A stretch of 64,000 nt of DNA from an uncultured Collinsella sp. (GCA_902495525.1 CABUXL010000004.1:14285-78284), one strand, 5' to 3'; counted from the stretch's first letter, positions 32,364 through 41,087 are shown. Notes: generated by a model from the letters alone, not told the origin. Numbers and translations: made by a program.

Positions 32364-33299
32364 ATGATCCTCACCGTTACGATGAACCCGTCCGTCGATA
32401 CGCGCTATCAGCTCGATGAGCTCGTCATTGACGACGTAAACCGTGTGACGCCCGAAAAGACCGCCGGCGGCAAGGGCCTTAACGTAGCCCGCGTCCTTGG
32501 TCAGCTGGGCGACGACGTTGTGGCAACCGGCCTGCTTGGTGGTCATATGGGCGCCTATATGGCCGAGCTCATGGATGCCAATGGCATTAAGAATGATTTT
32601 GTGCCCATCAAGGGCGAGACCCGCATCTGCCTTAACATCCTTCATGCCGGTAACCAGACCGAGCTGCTCGAGAGCGGCCCGACGATTGCCCCCGAGGAGC
32701 TCGATGCCTTTACCGCCAAGTTTACCGAGCTTGCGGGTAAGGCCGACGTCGTTACCATCTCGGGTTCGCTGCCCCGCGGCGTCGAGGCAGACTACTATGC
32801 CAAGATCACGGGCATTGCCGAGAACGCCGGCGCCAAGGTGCTGCTCGATACCTCGGGTGCTTCGCTCGAGGCAGCGCTCAAGTCCGAGGTCAAGCCCGAG
32901 CTGGTTAAGCCTAACCTGACCGAGATTAACGGCCTTTTGGGCACGAGCTTTACCACCGACGATGTGGACGAGCTCCGCGCCGCGCTCGCTTCTGACGCCC
33001 GCTTCTCCGATATCCCCTGGGTCGTCGTGTCCATGGGCGCTGCCGGCTCCGTTGGCTTCCACAATGGCCGTGCGTTCCGCGCAAAGACGCCCGATATCCC
33101 TGCCGTTAACGCCACGGGCTCTGGTGACTCCACTATCGCTGGCTTCGCGCATGCCATTGCTGCTGGCGCGGACGACGAGACGGTGCTGCGTACCGCCAAC
33201 ACCTGCGGCAAGCTCAATGCCATGGATCCTATGACTGGCCACTTGGTCATGGATCGTTGGGACGAGGTCTACAACGGCGTTGTCGTGACCGAGCTGTAG
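32364..33299 (+). CDS. lacC: Tagatose-6-phosphate kinase LacC (PfkB family), intact copy
   Basis: A 311-residue ribokinase-family sugar-phosphate kinase. MILTVTMNPSVDTRYQL and EKTAGGKGLNVARVL are the N-terminal signature; NATGSGDSTIAGFAHAI holds the anion hole and the catalytic Asp near residue 250. It would phosphorylate tagatose-6-phosphate to tagatose-1,6-bisphosphate; 1-phosphofructokinase (FruK) is the close alternative, made less likely by lacA, lacB and agaS in the same window. Start ATG 32364 with AAGGAG 6 bases upstream. No aldolase gene (LacD/GatY) is in the window. Confidence 0.88.
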   Translation: MILTVTMNPSVDTRYQLDELVIDDVNRVTPEKTAGGKGLNVARVLGQLGDDVVATGLLGGHMGAYMAELMDANGIKNDFVPIKGETRICLNILHAGNQTELLESGPTIAPEELDAFTAKFTELAGKADVVTISGSLPRGVEADYYAKITGIAENAGAKVLLDTSGASLEAALKSEVKPELVKPNLTEINGLLGTSFTTDDVDELRAALASDARFSDIPWVVVSMGAAGSVGFHNGRAFRAKTPDIPAVNATGSGDSTIAGFAHAIAAGADDETVLRTANTCGKLNAMDPMTGHLVMDRWDEVYNGVVVTEL

Positions 33300-33332
33300 G
33301 AGCTTGTGCTGCGGCCCCGGCATCGCTTGCTA

Positions 33333-33464
33333 GCTCATGTCGACGACAAGTGCGATAGCATTATGTCGGGGCGCGACGCCGACGTTGTCGCGTTCAATCC
33401 CGACCTTACCCTGGTCGAGACGTATGTGGGCGGCAACAGCGTCGGTAACGCGTTTATCGAGTAG
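33333..33464 (+). pseudogene. C-terminal remnant of a second nagA
   Basis: Translates as AHVDDKCDSIMSGRDADVVA, then FNPDLTLVETYVGGNSVGNA, FIE and stop. This aligns without gaps to the last 43 residues of the intact NagA at 29437-30606 (AHIEDKCGSIMPGRDADFVV..., ending SVGNAFTE). No start codon or upstream domain is present, and the sequence begins abruptly 33 bases after lacC. It is a leftover of a duplicated or recombined nagA. Confidence 0.85.
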
Positions 33465-33496
33465 CCGCCAAAGAAACGATCCGAGAGGGGATTTAG

Positions 33497-33970
33497 ATGA
33501 TTTACGGTGCATTGGGCGATATCGAGGAATACCGCGGAATGCTCAAGGGCCTCGATGTGCTGATTGACTGGCTCGAGGAGAACGATCCGGCGCAGCTCGA
33601 GGTCGGCAGCCATCCGATTCTGGGCGACAAGGTCTATGCGAACGTCATGGCTCCCACGACGCGTCCCGAGGCCGAGGCTCACTATGAGACGCATCAGCGC
33701 TATCATGACCTGCAGATCGACGTCAAGGGTCGCGAGGCCTTTAAGGTTGCCACGGGCAGCCTGACGCTGGTTCAGGAGTTTGACGAGATGGACGACTACG
33801 ATCTGGTCGATTCCGACGCTTCGATCGCCGGCGATCTTGCTGACGATAAGTTTGCGCTGTTCGTTGCCGGCGAGCCTCATATGCCCACGCTCGAGTTCCC
33901 GGGCGATGGCGCGCAGCCGGTCAAGAAGATCTGCTTTAAGCTGCTTGCAGATGCTTACTGGGAAGAGTAA
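33497..33970 (+). CDS. YhcH/YjgK/YiaL family protein
   Basis: A 157-residue cupin-like protein of the YhcH family (EbgC/NanQ relatives), often found with sialic-acid and amino-sugar genes, where members act as anomerases. The core ETHQRYHDLQIDVKGREAF contains the conserved His pair, and FALFVAGEPHMPTL gives another His. MIYGALGDIEEY is a family-typical start. SD GAGAGGGG upstream. Position after lacC and the nagA remnant suggests a role in the same amino-sugar route. Confidence 0.88.
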   Translation: MIYGALGDIEEYRGMLKGLDVLIDWLEENDPAQLEVGSHPILGDKVYANVMAPTTRPEAEAHYETHQRYHDLQIDVKGREAFKVATGSLTLVQEFDEMDDYDLVDSDASIAGDLADDKFALFVAGEPHMPTLEFPGDGAQPVKKICFKLLADAYWEE

Positions 33971-34030
33971 CGCGCTGCTCGGCTGAGCTGTTCGTGTTGT
34001 GAGCGTTTTCCTTTGGAGGAGCGCGCTTAG

Positions 34031-34085
34031 GCCCCGCTGATCGCGGTTCCTTTGGGGATTGCGGTTGGCGGGGCTTTCTGTTTTT
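34031..34085 (+). terminator. Terminator after yhcH-like gene
   Basis: GCCCCGC (34031-34037) pairs with GCGGGGC (34068-34074), with inner pairing GATCGC/GCGGTT, followed by a T-rich stretch ending TTTTT. Confidence 0.75.
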
Positions 34086-34147
34086 GAGTAGGGGAGTTGA
34101 GGCCGTTACGATACGTAGATTGGCACGCACGCACTCAAAATCGGCAA

Positions 34148-34170
34148 CAAAAAAGCCGCCCGAAGGCGGC
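34148..34170 (-). terminator. Terminator of the tRNA-Thr gene (- strand)
   Basis: GCCGCC (34155-34160) pairs with GGCGGC (34165-34170). On the - strand the stem is followed by a T run (34154-34148). Confidence 0.85.
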
Positions 34171-34182
34171 TATCTTGTGCAA

Positions 34183-34258
34183 TGGAGCCAGCGACCGGGC
34201 TCGAACCGGTGACCCCCGCTTTACGAGAGCGGTGCTCTACCAACTGAGCTACGCTGGC
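34183..34258 (-). tRNA. tRNA-Thr (anticodon CGT)
   Basis: On the - strand the 76-nt cloverleaf begins GCCAGCGTAGCTCAGTTGG and ends with an encoded CCA. Acceptor GCCAGCG/CGCTGGC, D-stem GCTC/GAGC, anticodon stem CCGCT/AGCGG with loop CTCGTAA (anticodon CGT, decoding ACG), T-arm GCCGG-type stem with GGTTCGAGCCC loop. All arms pair. Confidence 0.97.
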
Positions 34259-34465
34259 GGCCATGTGATGACGCAACTGAGGCGTCAACGGCTGTCTATG
34301 ATACGGGACATCGCAAATCCGCGCAAGGGTTCTGACGGCTTTTCTCACTTTAAATGCACTAATATTAGAGGTGTGATGTCTGCGGCGTCCATCTGGCGCT
34401 TGACCTGCTGTTGAGTTGGTGGCCGACGTCCCGTTCGTATGGGTCTCAGACAGAATGGGGCAGCC

Positions 34466-34945
34466 ATGGCTCAACCCAAGATCCTTCTCACGCGTATCGA
34501 TGACCGTTTCATTTACGGCCAAGACATTGAGCTGTGGAACGAGGCCGTGGGTTCCAACCTTGTGTTAATCGTCAACGATGAGATTGCGGCTGATTCGCGC
34601 AAGTGGGCCCCTATGAGGGTGGCGACACCCGAGGGTGTCTGGACGCGGTTTTTCTCGGTGCAAAGGACCGTCGACATCATTCATACCGCAACGCCGCGCC
34701 AATGGATTCTCATCATGGTGGCGTCGCCCACGGATGCGCTCGCACTGGTTAAGGGTGGTGTGCCGATCACCAAGATCAGCATTGGCCATATGCAGACGGG
34801 GGAGGGCAAGCGCCCCATAACGCCCGCAGTCGCCGTAGACGGCGCAGATGTCGCCTCCCTCAAAGAGCTGCAAAAGCTCGGCATAGAACTAGAAATCCGC
34901 TATCTCCCCAGCTCCAATCCCGACCCCATCCAACTAGTCATTTAA
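34466..34945 (+). CDS. Orphan PTS EIIB-like protein with Tyr in place of the active-site His
   Basis: A 159-residue mannose-family EIIB paralogue of the gene at 24676. It aligns along its whole length (MAQPKILLTRIDDRFIYGQ versus MAEPNILLTRIDNRLVHGQ; KGGVPITKISIGHMQTGEGK versus KGGVPIKKVNIGNMHMSEGK). The phosphorylatable His17 is replaced by Tyr17, and the following residue context (YGQDIELWNE) differs. No EIIA, EIIC or EIID is adjacent. It cannot pass phosphate by the usual route, so it may be a regulatory decoy or a decaying gene; it has no stops or frameshifts. ATG 34466 with GGGGCAG upstream, weak. Its stop codon lies inside an interspersed repeat. Confidence 0.85.
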   Translation: MAQPKILLTRIDDRFIYGQDIELWNEAVGSNLVLIVNDEIAADSRKWAPMRVATPEGVWTRFFSVQRTVDIIHTATPRQWILIMVASPTDALALVKGGVPITKISIGHMQTGEGKRPITPAVAVDGADVASLKELQKLGIELEIRYLPSSNPDPIQLVI

Positions 34946-34965
34946 GAACGTCCCCAATGACTAGG
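34933..34965 (-). repeat. Short interspersed repeat (ATTGGGGACG family), copy 2
   Basis: The reverse complement of the 701-728 copy; the ends CTAGTCATT and AATGACTAG are self-complementary, making a small hairpin. It covers the stop codon of the orphan EIIB gene. Confidence 0.65.
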
Positions 34966-34969
34966 TAGC

Positions 34970-35002
34970 AAAACGCCCGTCGGCGGTGTGCCGACGGGCG
35001 TT
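34970..35002 (-). terminator. Terminator of galM (- strand)
   Basis: AACGCCCGTCGGC (34972-34984) pairs perfectly with GCCGACGGGCGTT (34990-35002). On the - strand it runs into TTTT (34973-34970). Confidence 0.85.
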
Positions 35003-35028
35003 GCTGTGCGATATGTCGCGTTGTGGGC

Positions 35029-36081
35029 TTAGTGCCTCATAAAGTGGTATTCGATCACATTGCTGTAGGGATGATTCGGGCCCACGATGCCCTGCGGGAA
35101 CAACGCGTGGTGCGGCGTGTCGGGATACATCTCGGCCTCGAGGGCAAAGCCGGCGCCCCAGCCATAGTTGGCGTCGTCCTTGGCGTGCTCGTCGCCCAGC
35201 CAGTTGCCGGTGTAGAGCTGCACGCCCGGGGCGGTGGTGTAGTAGTCCAGCTCACGGCCGGTCCACATCTCCTCGACGTGCATCGCGTGGCGCAGGTTTC
35301 GACCGTACTGGTAGCCATCGATGCACAGGCAGTGGTCGTAGCCACGGGCCTGCTTAATCTGCGGATTGTCGGCCTCCATGCCAGGCGCGACGGGGCGCAG
35401 CTCGCGAAAGTCAAACGGCGTGCCCTCGACTGGAGCAATCTCGCCGGTGGGAATGTTCTGGTCGTTGATGGGGAGGTAGTGGGCGGCGTTGGCAACAAAG
35501 AAGTGCTCACAGTCCATGCCGGCGTTATGACCGGCAAGGTTAAAGTACGTGTGGTTGGTCATGGATACGTAGGTGGCGCGGTCGCTCTCGCAGCCATACT
35601 CGATGCGAAAGACGCCGGTGCGTGTAACGGTAAACACGGCCGTAAAGGTGCGGTTGCCGGGAAGACCCAGCTCACCGTCCTCAAGCGAGGTGGTCATGCG
35701 CACGGCGTTGTGAGTCTCGTCGAGCTCAACGTCCCACACGCGCTTGTGCAGGCCGTGCTCAAGATCGCTGTGTAGGTTGTTGGCGCCTTCGTTGGCCGGC
35801 ATATACCAGTCCGTACCGGCGATGGTGATCGTGGCGCCCGCGGTGCGGTTTGCCACGGGGCCGATGGTCGCGCCAAAGCAGGCGGGGTTGTCAAAGTAAT
35901 CCTCGAGCTTATCGAAGCCCAGCACCACATCGCGCACGTTGCCGGGGATGTCGGGCACGTCGATGCCCAACACGGTGGCGCCATAGTCCATAATGCGAAC
36001 GCAGATCTCGGGCCCGTTGAGGGTGTAACGATGAACGGGGGTACCGCACGGCGCGGTGCCGAAAAGCTCGGAAGTGATCAT
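35029..36081 (-). CDS. galM: Galactose mutarotase (aldose 1-epimerase)
   Basis: A 350-residue GalM. Motifs: FGATIGPVANRTAGATI with the conserved NR, GANNLHSDLEHGLHKRVW (first catalytic-site His), MTNHTYFNLAGH (catalytic His) and GFALEAEMYPDTPHH, which carries the catalytic Glu. It equilibrates alpha- and beta-galactose for catabolism. The start at 36081 (MITSELFG) has AGGA upstream; an in-frame ATG 20 codons earlier is unlikely. It is divergent from the DeoR gene at 36287 and unrelated in sequence type to the two LacX-like mutarotases. Confidence 0.93.
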   Translation of the reverse strand: MITSELFGTAPCGTPVHRYTLNGPEICVRIMDYGATVLGIDVPDIPGNVRDVVLGFDKLEDYFDNPACFGATIGPVANRTAGATITIAGTDWYMPANEGANNLHSDLEHGLHKRVWDVELDETHNAVRMTTSLEDGELGLPGNRTFTAVFTVTRTGVFRIEYGCESDRATYVSMTNHTYFNLAGHNAGMDCEHFFVANAAHYLPINDQNIPTGEIAPVEGTPFDFRELRPVAPGMEADNPQIKQARGYDHCLCIDGYQYGRNLRHAMHVEEMWTGRELDYYTTAPGVQLYTGNWLGDEHAKDDANYGWGAGFALEAEMYPDTPHHALFPQGIVGPNHPYSNVIEYHFMRH

Positions 36082-36286
36082 TTGGTTCCTAACATCGAGA
36101 TATTTCAGACAAACTGTAGCGCGAACAGGCGAGATTATCACTACACCCCACTAAAGCAGGGGGTATTTTTCTCAAAAAAGTGATGATTGGAGCTGTGCGG
36201 GCGTTCATTTCTGACGCGCGCGAGTCTGATACAATTTGTTCGTTATTGTTTGAATTGACGTGAGCGTGGAACAGCGAGGACTCATC

Positions 36287-37051
36287 GTGATTAAAGCGGA
36301 GCGACAGGATAAGGTTCGGCAGCTGCTCGAGGAACAGGGAACGGTCTCGGTCAAGGAGATTTCGGATGCGTTAGGTGTCTCGGATATGACGATCCGCCGT
36401 GACCTTGAGGAGCTTGCGAGCCTGGGCGAGATCGAGCGCGTGCACGGCGGAGCCCGCAGTGCGCAGGGCCGTCCACACGCTATGCTGCGCCATGAGTATT
36501 CGCACAGCGAAAAGCGCACGAAGCATGCCGAGGAAAAGTTGCAGATTGCGCGCCGTTCTGTGGAGCTTATCGAGGAAGGCTCGACCATCTTTTTGGGCAC
36601 GGGCACCACGGTTGAGCAGATGGCCTCGATGCTGCCGGCGTTTCGCCTGCGCATTGTGACCAATTCGCTTTCGGTGTTTAACCTGCTCGAGGCGCGCGAA
36701 GACTGCGAACTGTGCCTGGTGGGCGGCGTGTACCGCCGCCGCACTGCCGCCTTTGTGGGCCCCACGGCCGAGGACACCTTGCGCGCACTGGGGATCGACG
36801 CAGCCTTTATCGGCGCAAACGGCATTTTGGACGGCGACGTGTCTACGTCTAACATGGAAGAGGGCCGCATCCAGCAGCTCGCCTTTAGCAAGGCCGACTC
36901 GCGCTATCTGATCGCCGATTCCAGCAAGATTGGCAAGCGCGACTTCTACACCTTCTGCTGTCTGGACAGCCTGGACGCCGTGGTGTGCGAGCCGGGCATC
37001 GCCGCCGAAGATCGTGCCGCCATCGAGGAGCATACGCAGGTCATTTGCTAG
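36287..37051 (+). CDS. DeoR-family regulator (LacR-like)
   Basis: A 254-residue regulator. The N-terminal HTH (VKEISDALGVSDMTIRRDLEELASLGEIERVHGGA) is the DeoR signature, and the C-terminal domain has the sugar-phosphate fold (FLGTGTTVEQMASML, IVTNSLSVFN, AFIGANGILDG). DeoR members such as LacR respond to tagatose-6-phosphate and similar effectors. I chose the GTG at 36287 (GAGGA 6 bases upstream, MIKAERQDK...) over a GTG at 36260. It is divergent from galM; a TACAAT-type -10 near 36231 may serve it. Part of it is duplicated as a remnant at 41229. Confidence 0.88.
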   Translation: MIKAERQDKVRQLLEEQGTVSVKEISDALGVSDMTIRRDLEELASLGEIERVHGGARSAQGRPHAMLRHEYSHSEKRTKHAEEKLQIARRSVELIEEGSTIFLGTGTTVEQMASMLPAFRLRIVTNSLSVFNLLEAREDCELCLVGGVYRRRTAAFVGPTAEDTLRALGIDAAFIGANGILDGDVSTSNMEEGRIQQLAFSKADSRYLIADSSKIGKRDFYTFCCLDSLDAVVCEPGIAAEDRAAIEEHTQVIC

Positions 37052-37171
37052 CTAGCGCTACGGGATTGCCAACGGGTGATGCGGGAGGACTTTTACCTCC
37101 TGTCATTGTGGAAACCAGCGCGTCAGCGCTACGCGATATGACGCGCAAATAAGGACTCCACTATCAAATCA

Positions 37172-37312
37172 TCTCAACCTGTAACAGGTAGGGGTGAAAC
37201 CACCAACCAGATGTTACAGATTGAGACAATTCGGCGGGGCCTACCTTGTTTGTCTCGATCTGTAACGGTTAGGACTTAAAAACTCGGCTACGTGTTACAG
37301 ATCGAGACAAAA
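37172..37312. repeat. TGTAACA hairpin repeats, block A (2 units)
   Basis: Unit 1 (37172-37228) and unit 2 (37249-37312) each consist of a TCTCGATCTGTAAC-type arm, a ~30-base middle and the inverted arm GTTACAGATCGAGA. They fill the gap between the convergent lacR-like and GntR genes. The same unit recurs in blocks at 42998, 47805 and 52972. Confidence 0.85.
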
Positions 37313-37323
37313 GAAAAAGAACA

Positions 37324-38061
37324 TTAGGACTTGAAAATAAAGTTTTGATAAGGGATTCGCCCAGTTAAGACGGTGCGGCAGACAATTGAGATTAGTTTGC
37401 CTCCGGAGTCGTAAGCATAATGAGTCAGTTCGATGACCGGAAGTTTTGCAACACCATAATTACTGGCTTCGGAATCGCTAAGCAGACGTGCTCTATAGCT
37501 TTCCCTAACAGATTGGATAGACTTGGACAAGTCGTCCATGATTCTGCTAAATGCCTGAAAATCTAACTGGTTATTCGGAACGCGCGACTTTGAAATGAAG
37601 AACGTATCAGCGCCTATGAAGCTGCCTTCAAGTTCGTAAGTCAATTCAAGACGCTGAATTTCATCGCGACTTTGACATCCAAATTGTTGGAGCATCATTA
37701 CGGAAATTGGACGACCTGATGTGAGGCCGCCGAAATGTTTGGTGATGGCATCCGGATCAACGCCATCGCAATGGCTTGCAAAGTCAAAGTCTAAAAGTGA
37801 ATTGAGCTCGCTAACGCGTTTCGGTGCAACAAACGATCCCTTACCTTGGATTCGATAGATACTTCCACGACGCTCCAGCTCACTCATGGCAAGTCGGACG
37901 GTTGTTCTGCTTACGGCGTATTCGTCGCAGAGTTCCATTTCTGTTGGAAGTTTATCGTCTGCTTGATATTCATCGACGATCTGCTTGAGCAGCGCGTCGG
38001 TGAGCTGTAAATAGAGTGGCCGTTTTTCGTGTGTATCGAGCATTAGAGCCTCAGTTTGCAT
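37324..38061 (-). CDS. GntR-family regulator with UTRA domain
   Basis: A 245-residue regulator with an N-terminal winged helix (KLPTEMELCDEYAVSRTTVRLAMSELERRGSIYRIQGKGSFV) and a C-terminal UTRA-like effector domain (RPISVMMLQQFGCQSRDEI...). It is followed in the window by a TIM-barrel-like gene and a divergent EIICB permease, so it probably controls that group. Start taken at 38061 (MQTEALML); a Met six codons later is possible. A palindrome ATATTGTT-A/G-CAACAATAT upstream of the neighbouring genes (39083-39100) could be its site. Confidence 0.85.
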   Translation of the reverse strand: MQTEALMLDTHEKRPLYLQLTDALLKQIVDEYQADDKLPTEMELCDEYAVSRTTVRLAMSELERRGSIYRIQGKGSFVAPKRVSELNSLLDFDFASHCDGVDPDAITKHFGGLTSGRPISVMMLQQFGCQSRDEIQRLELTYELEGSFIGADTFFISKSRVPNNQLDFQAFSRIMDDLSKSIQSVRESYRARLLSDSEASNYGVAKLPVIELTHYAYDSGGKLISIVCRTVLTGRIPYQNFIFKS

Positions 38062-38115
38062 ATTGGTTATACCTGATGGTTGCCTCAGTCGGGATGTAAC
38101 GTGGGCAAGGTAACC

Positions 38116-39036
38116 TTAACGTATCACAGAGCGGCTCAGCATGACGATCTGATGCCTGTATCCACGAAGGGCTTGTCCGAGCGTGAAGATATTCTGGGGC
38201 AGGCAAATACCGTTCATGGAGTCCCCGATATGTTGGAGGTCAGCGCCGGCTGCTTTTGCTGCAAGGCCTATTTTCTTAATGGTCTCGCTGTCGCAGGAGT
38301 CTTGACTCGTCCCGTTCGCCGCCATGACGAGAACCTTCTCTTCAATTGACTTGCCTACGTTGTGGGATCGTACAAAGTCTACGATGGCGCGCAGGTCTGC
38401 TTCTTGGAAGCAAGGGACGGTGTAGGGGGCTGGCACGAGAAGGATATCGACGCCGAGGTCAACAAACTTGCGCGCAATTTCGAGCGTCATGACAGGTTCC
38501 GCAACGCCCGCTCCATGCATTTTTCCGGCTATGACCAGGCCATTGAAATGCTCTTTGGAGAGTTTAATCGAATGGGCGATTGCATCGTTGGAGACGCCGG
38601 TTCCAGGGTTGCCCGTCAGGCAGATAAAATCAAATCCGAGTTCGTTAGCCTTTTCTAAGGTCTTGGGAGAGACGCGACGACCCATGGGGATTTCCGTTCG
38701 GGATTCAGACATCTCTGCCTCGTTATCAACTGGCTCCAGATTGACGCCAATGGGCCTTCCGCATGCTCGCTTCACCCAAGTGACCGGGTTTTCATTGAGA
38801 TCATCTGGAATACCGGCAATAACTGGATCGAACACGTCGAGCGCGTTAAACAGAAGCAGGTCGGCACCTGCGGCACGTTCGATTTCTGCATTAGTAACGC
38901 CGCCGAGAAATTGGGAAGAGGGTACGTTTTCCGCCATGATGGTACGTCCCTCGGAAGCCAGAATTGCCTGTTTTAGATCCATGGGTGACGTGGCGGCAAA
39001 ATCGGATGCGGACATGTTCAGTAATCGTTTGGGCAT
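38116..39036 (-). CDS. Conserved TIM-barrel-like protein of PTS loci
   Basis: A 306-residue cytoplasmic protein. Segments such as GGVTNAEIERAAGADLLLFNALDVFDP, GFDFICLTGNPGTGVSN, GLVIAGKMHGAGV and GVDILLVPAPYTVPCF alternate strand and helix as in a (beta/alpha)8 barrel. Family members sit beside lactose/cellobiose-type PTS permeases in Firmicutes and Actinobacteria and are often misnamed haloacid dehalogenase-like hydrolases; no HAD DxDx motif is visible here. Activity unknown; a phosphosugar lyase or epimerase role is conceivable. ATG 39036 with AAGGAAG upstream. Divergent from the EIICB gene at 39393. Confidence 0.75.
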   Translation of the reverse strand: MPKRLLNMSASDFAATSPMDLKQAILASEGRTIMAENVPSSQFLGGVTNAEIERAAGADLLLFNALDVFDPVIAGIPDDLNENPVTWVKRACGRPIGVNLEPVDNEAEMSESRTEIPMGRRVSPKTLEKANELGFDFICLTGNPGTGVSNDAIAHSIKLSKEHFNGLVIAGKMHGAGVAEPVMTLEIARKFVDLGVDILLVPAPYTVPCFQEADLRAIVDFVRSHNVGKSIEEKVLVMAANGTSQDSCDSETIKKIGLAAKAAGADLQHIGDSMNGICLPQNIFTLGQALRGYRHQIVMLSRSVIR

Positions 39037-39392
39037 TGTTACTTCCTTTGACTAGAACGACAGGCTTGTGACATTGTCTCTAATATTGTTACAACAATAT
39101 ATTCAATATGTTATATCCAATCGGTGAACGGTTGCAAACTTATTGTACTGCTCGGAAAAAATAGCCTTTAACTGGGAAAACATTATAATAATCAACTACC
39201 GTTCACCGAATAAGTATTTGAATTCTTGACATATCGACAAAGCGGAAAAAGAATTGGTTATGACAAATCGCGCAAATGATATTACATTTCGCACAAGAAC
39301 GTATTCACTTACATAAGTGGATACAAACGGGGACGACGACGGTTGAGTCCGGATAAATCGTTGTGTGCCCGGGAATCATGAAAGGATGTGTT
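39037..39392. promoter_or_regulatory. Divergent control region between the barrel protein and EIICB
   Basis: AT-rich, no gene. It holds the near-perfect palindrome ATATTGTTACAACAATAT (39083-39100), CGGTGAACGGT (39122-39132) and its inverse ACCGTTCACCG (39198-39208). TTGACA at 39225-39230 is a candidate -35 towards EIICB, with no good -10 at the right distance. Confidence 0.6.
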
Positions 39393-41087
39393 ATGGACGC
39401 TATCGTCAAATTCCTTGAAAAACACCAGCCCCTCTTCGACAAAATCTCGAGGAACATTTATCTGGTGGCGATTAAGGATGGCTTTCTCTCGAATATGCCA
39501 ATTGTGCTGTTCTCGAGCCTGTTCCTTCTTCTTTCGACGCTCCCTGCCTATGTAGGCATCACGCTTCCGTCTGAGGTGCTGGATTTCTTCAATAAAATCT
39601 ATGCATATACCATGGGACTTCTTGGCATTATGGTGGCCGGCACCACGGCGAGCTCACTTGCCATGTCGATGAACCGTCGCATGCCTTCGGGTAAATCTCT
39701 CAACCCCACCTCGTGCATGGTTTGTGCCATGTGCGGCATGCTCTTGCTATCGGTGACGAACGATGTTGTCTCGATTGGCGGAGCAGATACATCTGTTTTT
39801 GAAACCGGCTATATGGGAACCAAGGGTTTTCTCGCTGCGTTCGTAGCCGCATTCTTGACCGTTAATATCTATAAGGTGTGCATTAGTCATAATGTGACGA
39901 TCAAGCTCCCCAAAGAGGTCCCTGGCTCTATTGCGCAGAGTTTTCGCGATATCTTTGCATTTGGGTTTTCGATCCTTGCGTGCGCTTTTATCGATCTTGC
40001 GAGCCGCAAGCTGCTTGCTGTGCCGTTCGCCAATTTGGTATCCGCTCTCATCTCGCCGCTGTTCTCCGCGGTTGACACCTATCCTGGCATGGCGCTTATC
40101 GAAGGCGCGGTCGCACTTTTCCAATTTATGGGTATCCACGGTGCTTCGGTTGTCATGAGTCCGATCAATGCTGCGCTCTACGGCAATACCGTTACCAATC
40201 TTGAGGTTTTCCAAGCAGGTGGACACCCGTCAATTGCTCTCACGCAGGACTTTACAAGCTTCATCGGCGGTCTGGGCGGTTCTGGCTGCACGTTCATCGT
40301 TCCTATTATCCTGATCATGTTTATGCGCTCCAAGCAGCTTAAAGCCATGGGCAAGGCATCGATTATCCCGGTGATTTTTGGAGTTAACGAGCCCGTTATC
40401 TTCGGTATGCCGATTGTTCTCAATCCCTATATGTTCGTGCCCTTCCTAGTGGCTCCTATGGTCAACGCCATTATCGGTAAATTTTTCATTGACGTCATTG
40501 GAATGAACGCCCCCATGTATACCATGCCGTGGGCGCTTCCCGGCCCAATTGGTGCATTCCTCACCACGGGTCTCGATCTGCGTTCTCTCGTATTGATGGC
40601 AGTGCTGTTGGTCGTTGACTTTGTGATTTACTATCCGTTCTGCAAGGCGTATGACCATCAGCTTTGTTTGGAAGAGTCTGCAAAGGAGACTGCAGGAACC
40701 TCGGATGCAGATGCTATTGCCGCACAGGAAAATGTCGCAAAAGCTCTCGAGGCGGTAAAGGACAAGGCGGAGCAGATCCGCGTGCTTGTGCTTTGCCAGG
40801 GTGCCGGCACTTCGACTCTCTTGGCAAATGCTCTTCGCGAAGGTGCCGCTGCTAAGGGTATCGATCTGGTTTCTCAGTCCGGTGCGTACGGAAGCCACTA
40901 TGAGACGATGGATCAGTACAACGTGATTGTTCTGGCACCCCAGGCACGCATGTACTATGACGCTATGAAGGCCGATACCGATCGCCTTGGAATTAAACTG
41001 CTCACCACAAGGGGCAAGGAGTATATCGACCTTACCAACGATCCCGAAGGCGCAATTGACTGGATCGTTCAGGAGCTGGCCAAATAG
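39393..41087 (+). CDS. PTS lactose/cellobiose-family EIICB permease (no GH1 partner)
   Basis: A 564-residue membrane protein. EIIC occupies about residues 1-430 with MDAIVKFLEKHQPLFDKISRNIYL at the start, GIHGASVVMSPINAALYG, and VNEPVIFGMPIVLNPYM, the sugar-site loop. A linker leads to EIIB with the phosphocysteine loop RVLVLCQGAGTSTLLANAL. It imports and phosphorylates a beta-galactoside or beta-glucoside using an EIIA supplied elsewhere, most simply the LacF at 58077. ATG 39393 with AAAGGA upstream; earlier in-frame starts are less likely. It pairs with a GntR regulator and a barrel protein instead of LacI and GH1. Confidence 0.92.
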   Translation: MDAIVKFLEKHQPLFDKISRNIYLVAIKDGFLSNMPIVLFSSLFLLLSTLPAYVGITLPSEVLDFFNKIYAYTMGLLGIMVAGTTASSLAMSMNRRMPSGKSLNPTSCMVCAMCGMLLLSVTNDVVSIGGADTSVFETGYMGTKGFLAAFVAAFLTVNIYKVCISHNVTIKLPKEVPGSIAQSFRDIFAFGFSILACAFIDLASRKLLAVPFANLVSALISPLFSAVDTYPGMALIEGAVALFQFMGIHGASVVMSPINAALYGNTVTNLEVFQAGGHPSIALTQDFTSFIGGLGGSGCTFIVPIILIMFMRSKQLKAMGKASIIPVIFGVNEPVIFGMPIVLNPYMFVPFLVAPMVNAIIGKFFIDVIGMNAPMYTMPWALPGPIGAFLTTGLDLRSLVLMAVLLVVDFVIYYPFCKAYDHQLCLEESAKETAGTSDADAIAAQENVAKALEAVKDKAEQIRVLVLCQGAGTSTLLANALREGAAAKGIDLVSQSGAYGSHYETMDQYNVIVLAPQARMYYDAMKADTDRLGIKLLTTRGKEYIDLTNDPEGAIDWIVQELAK

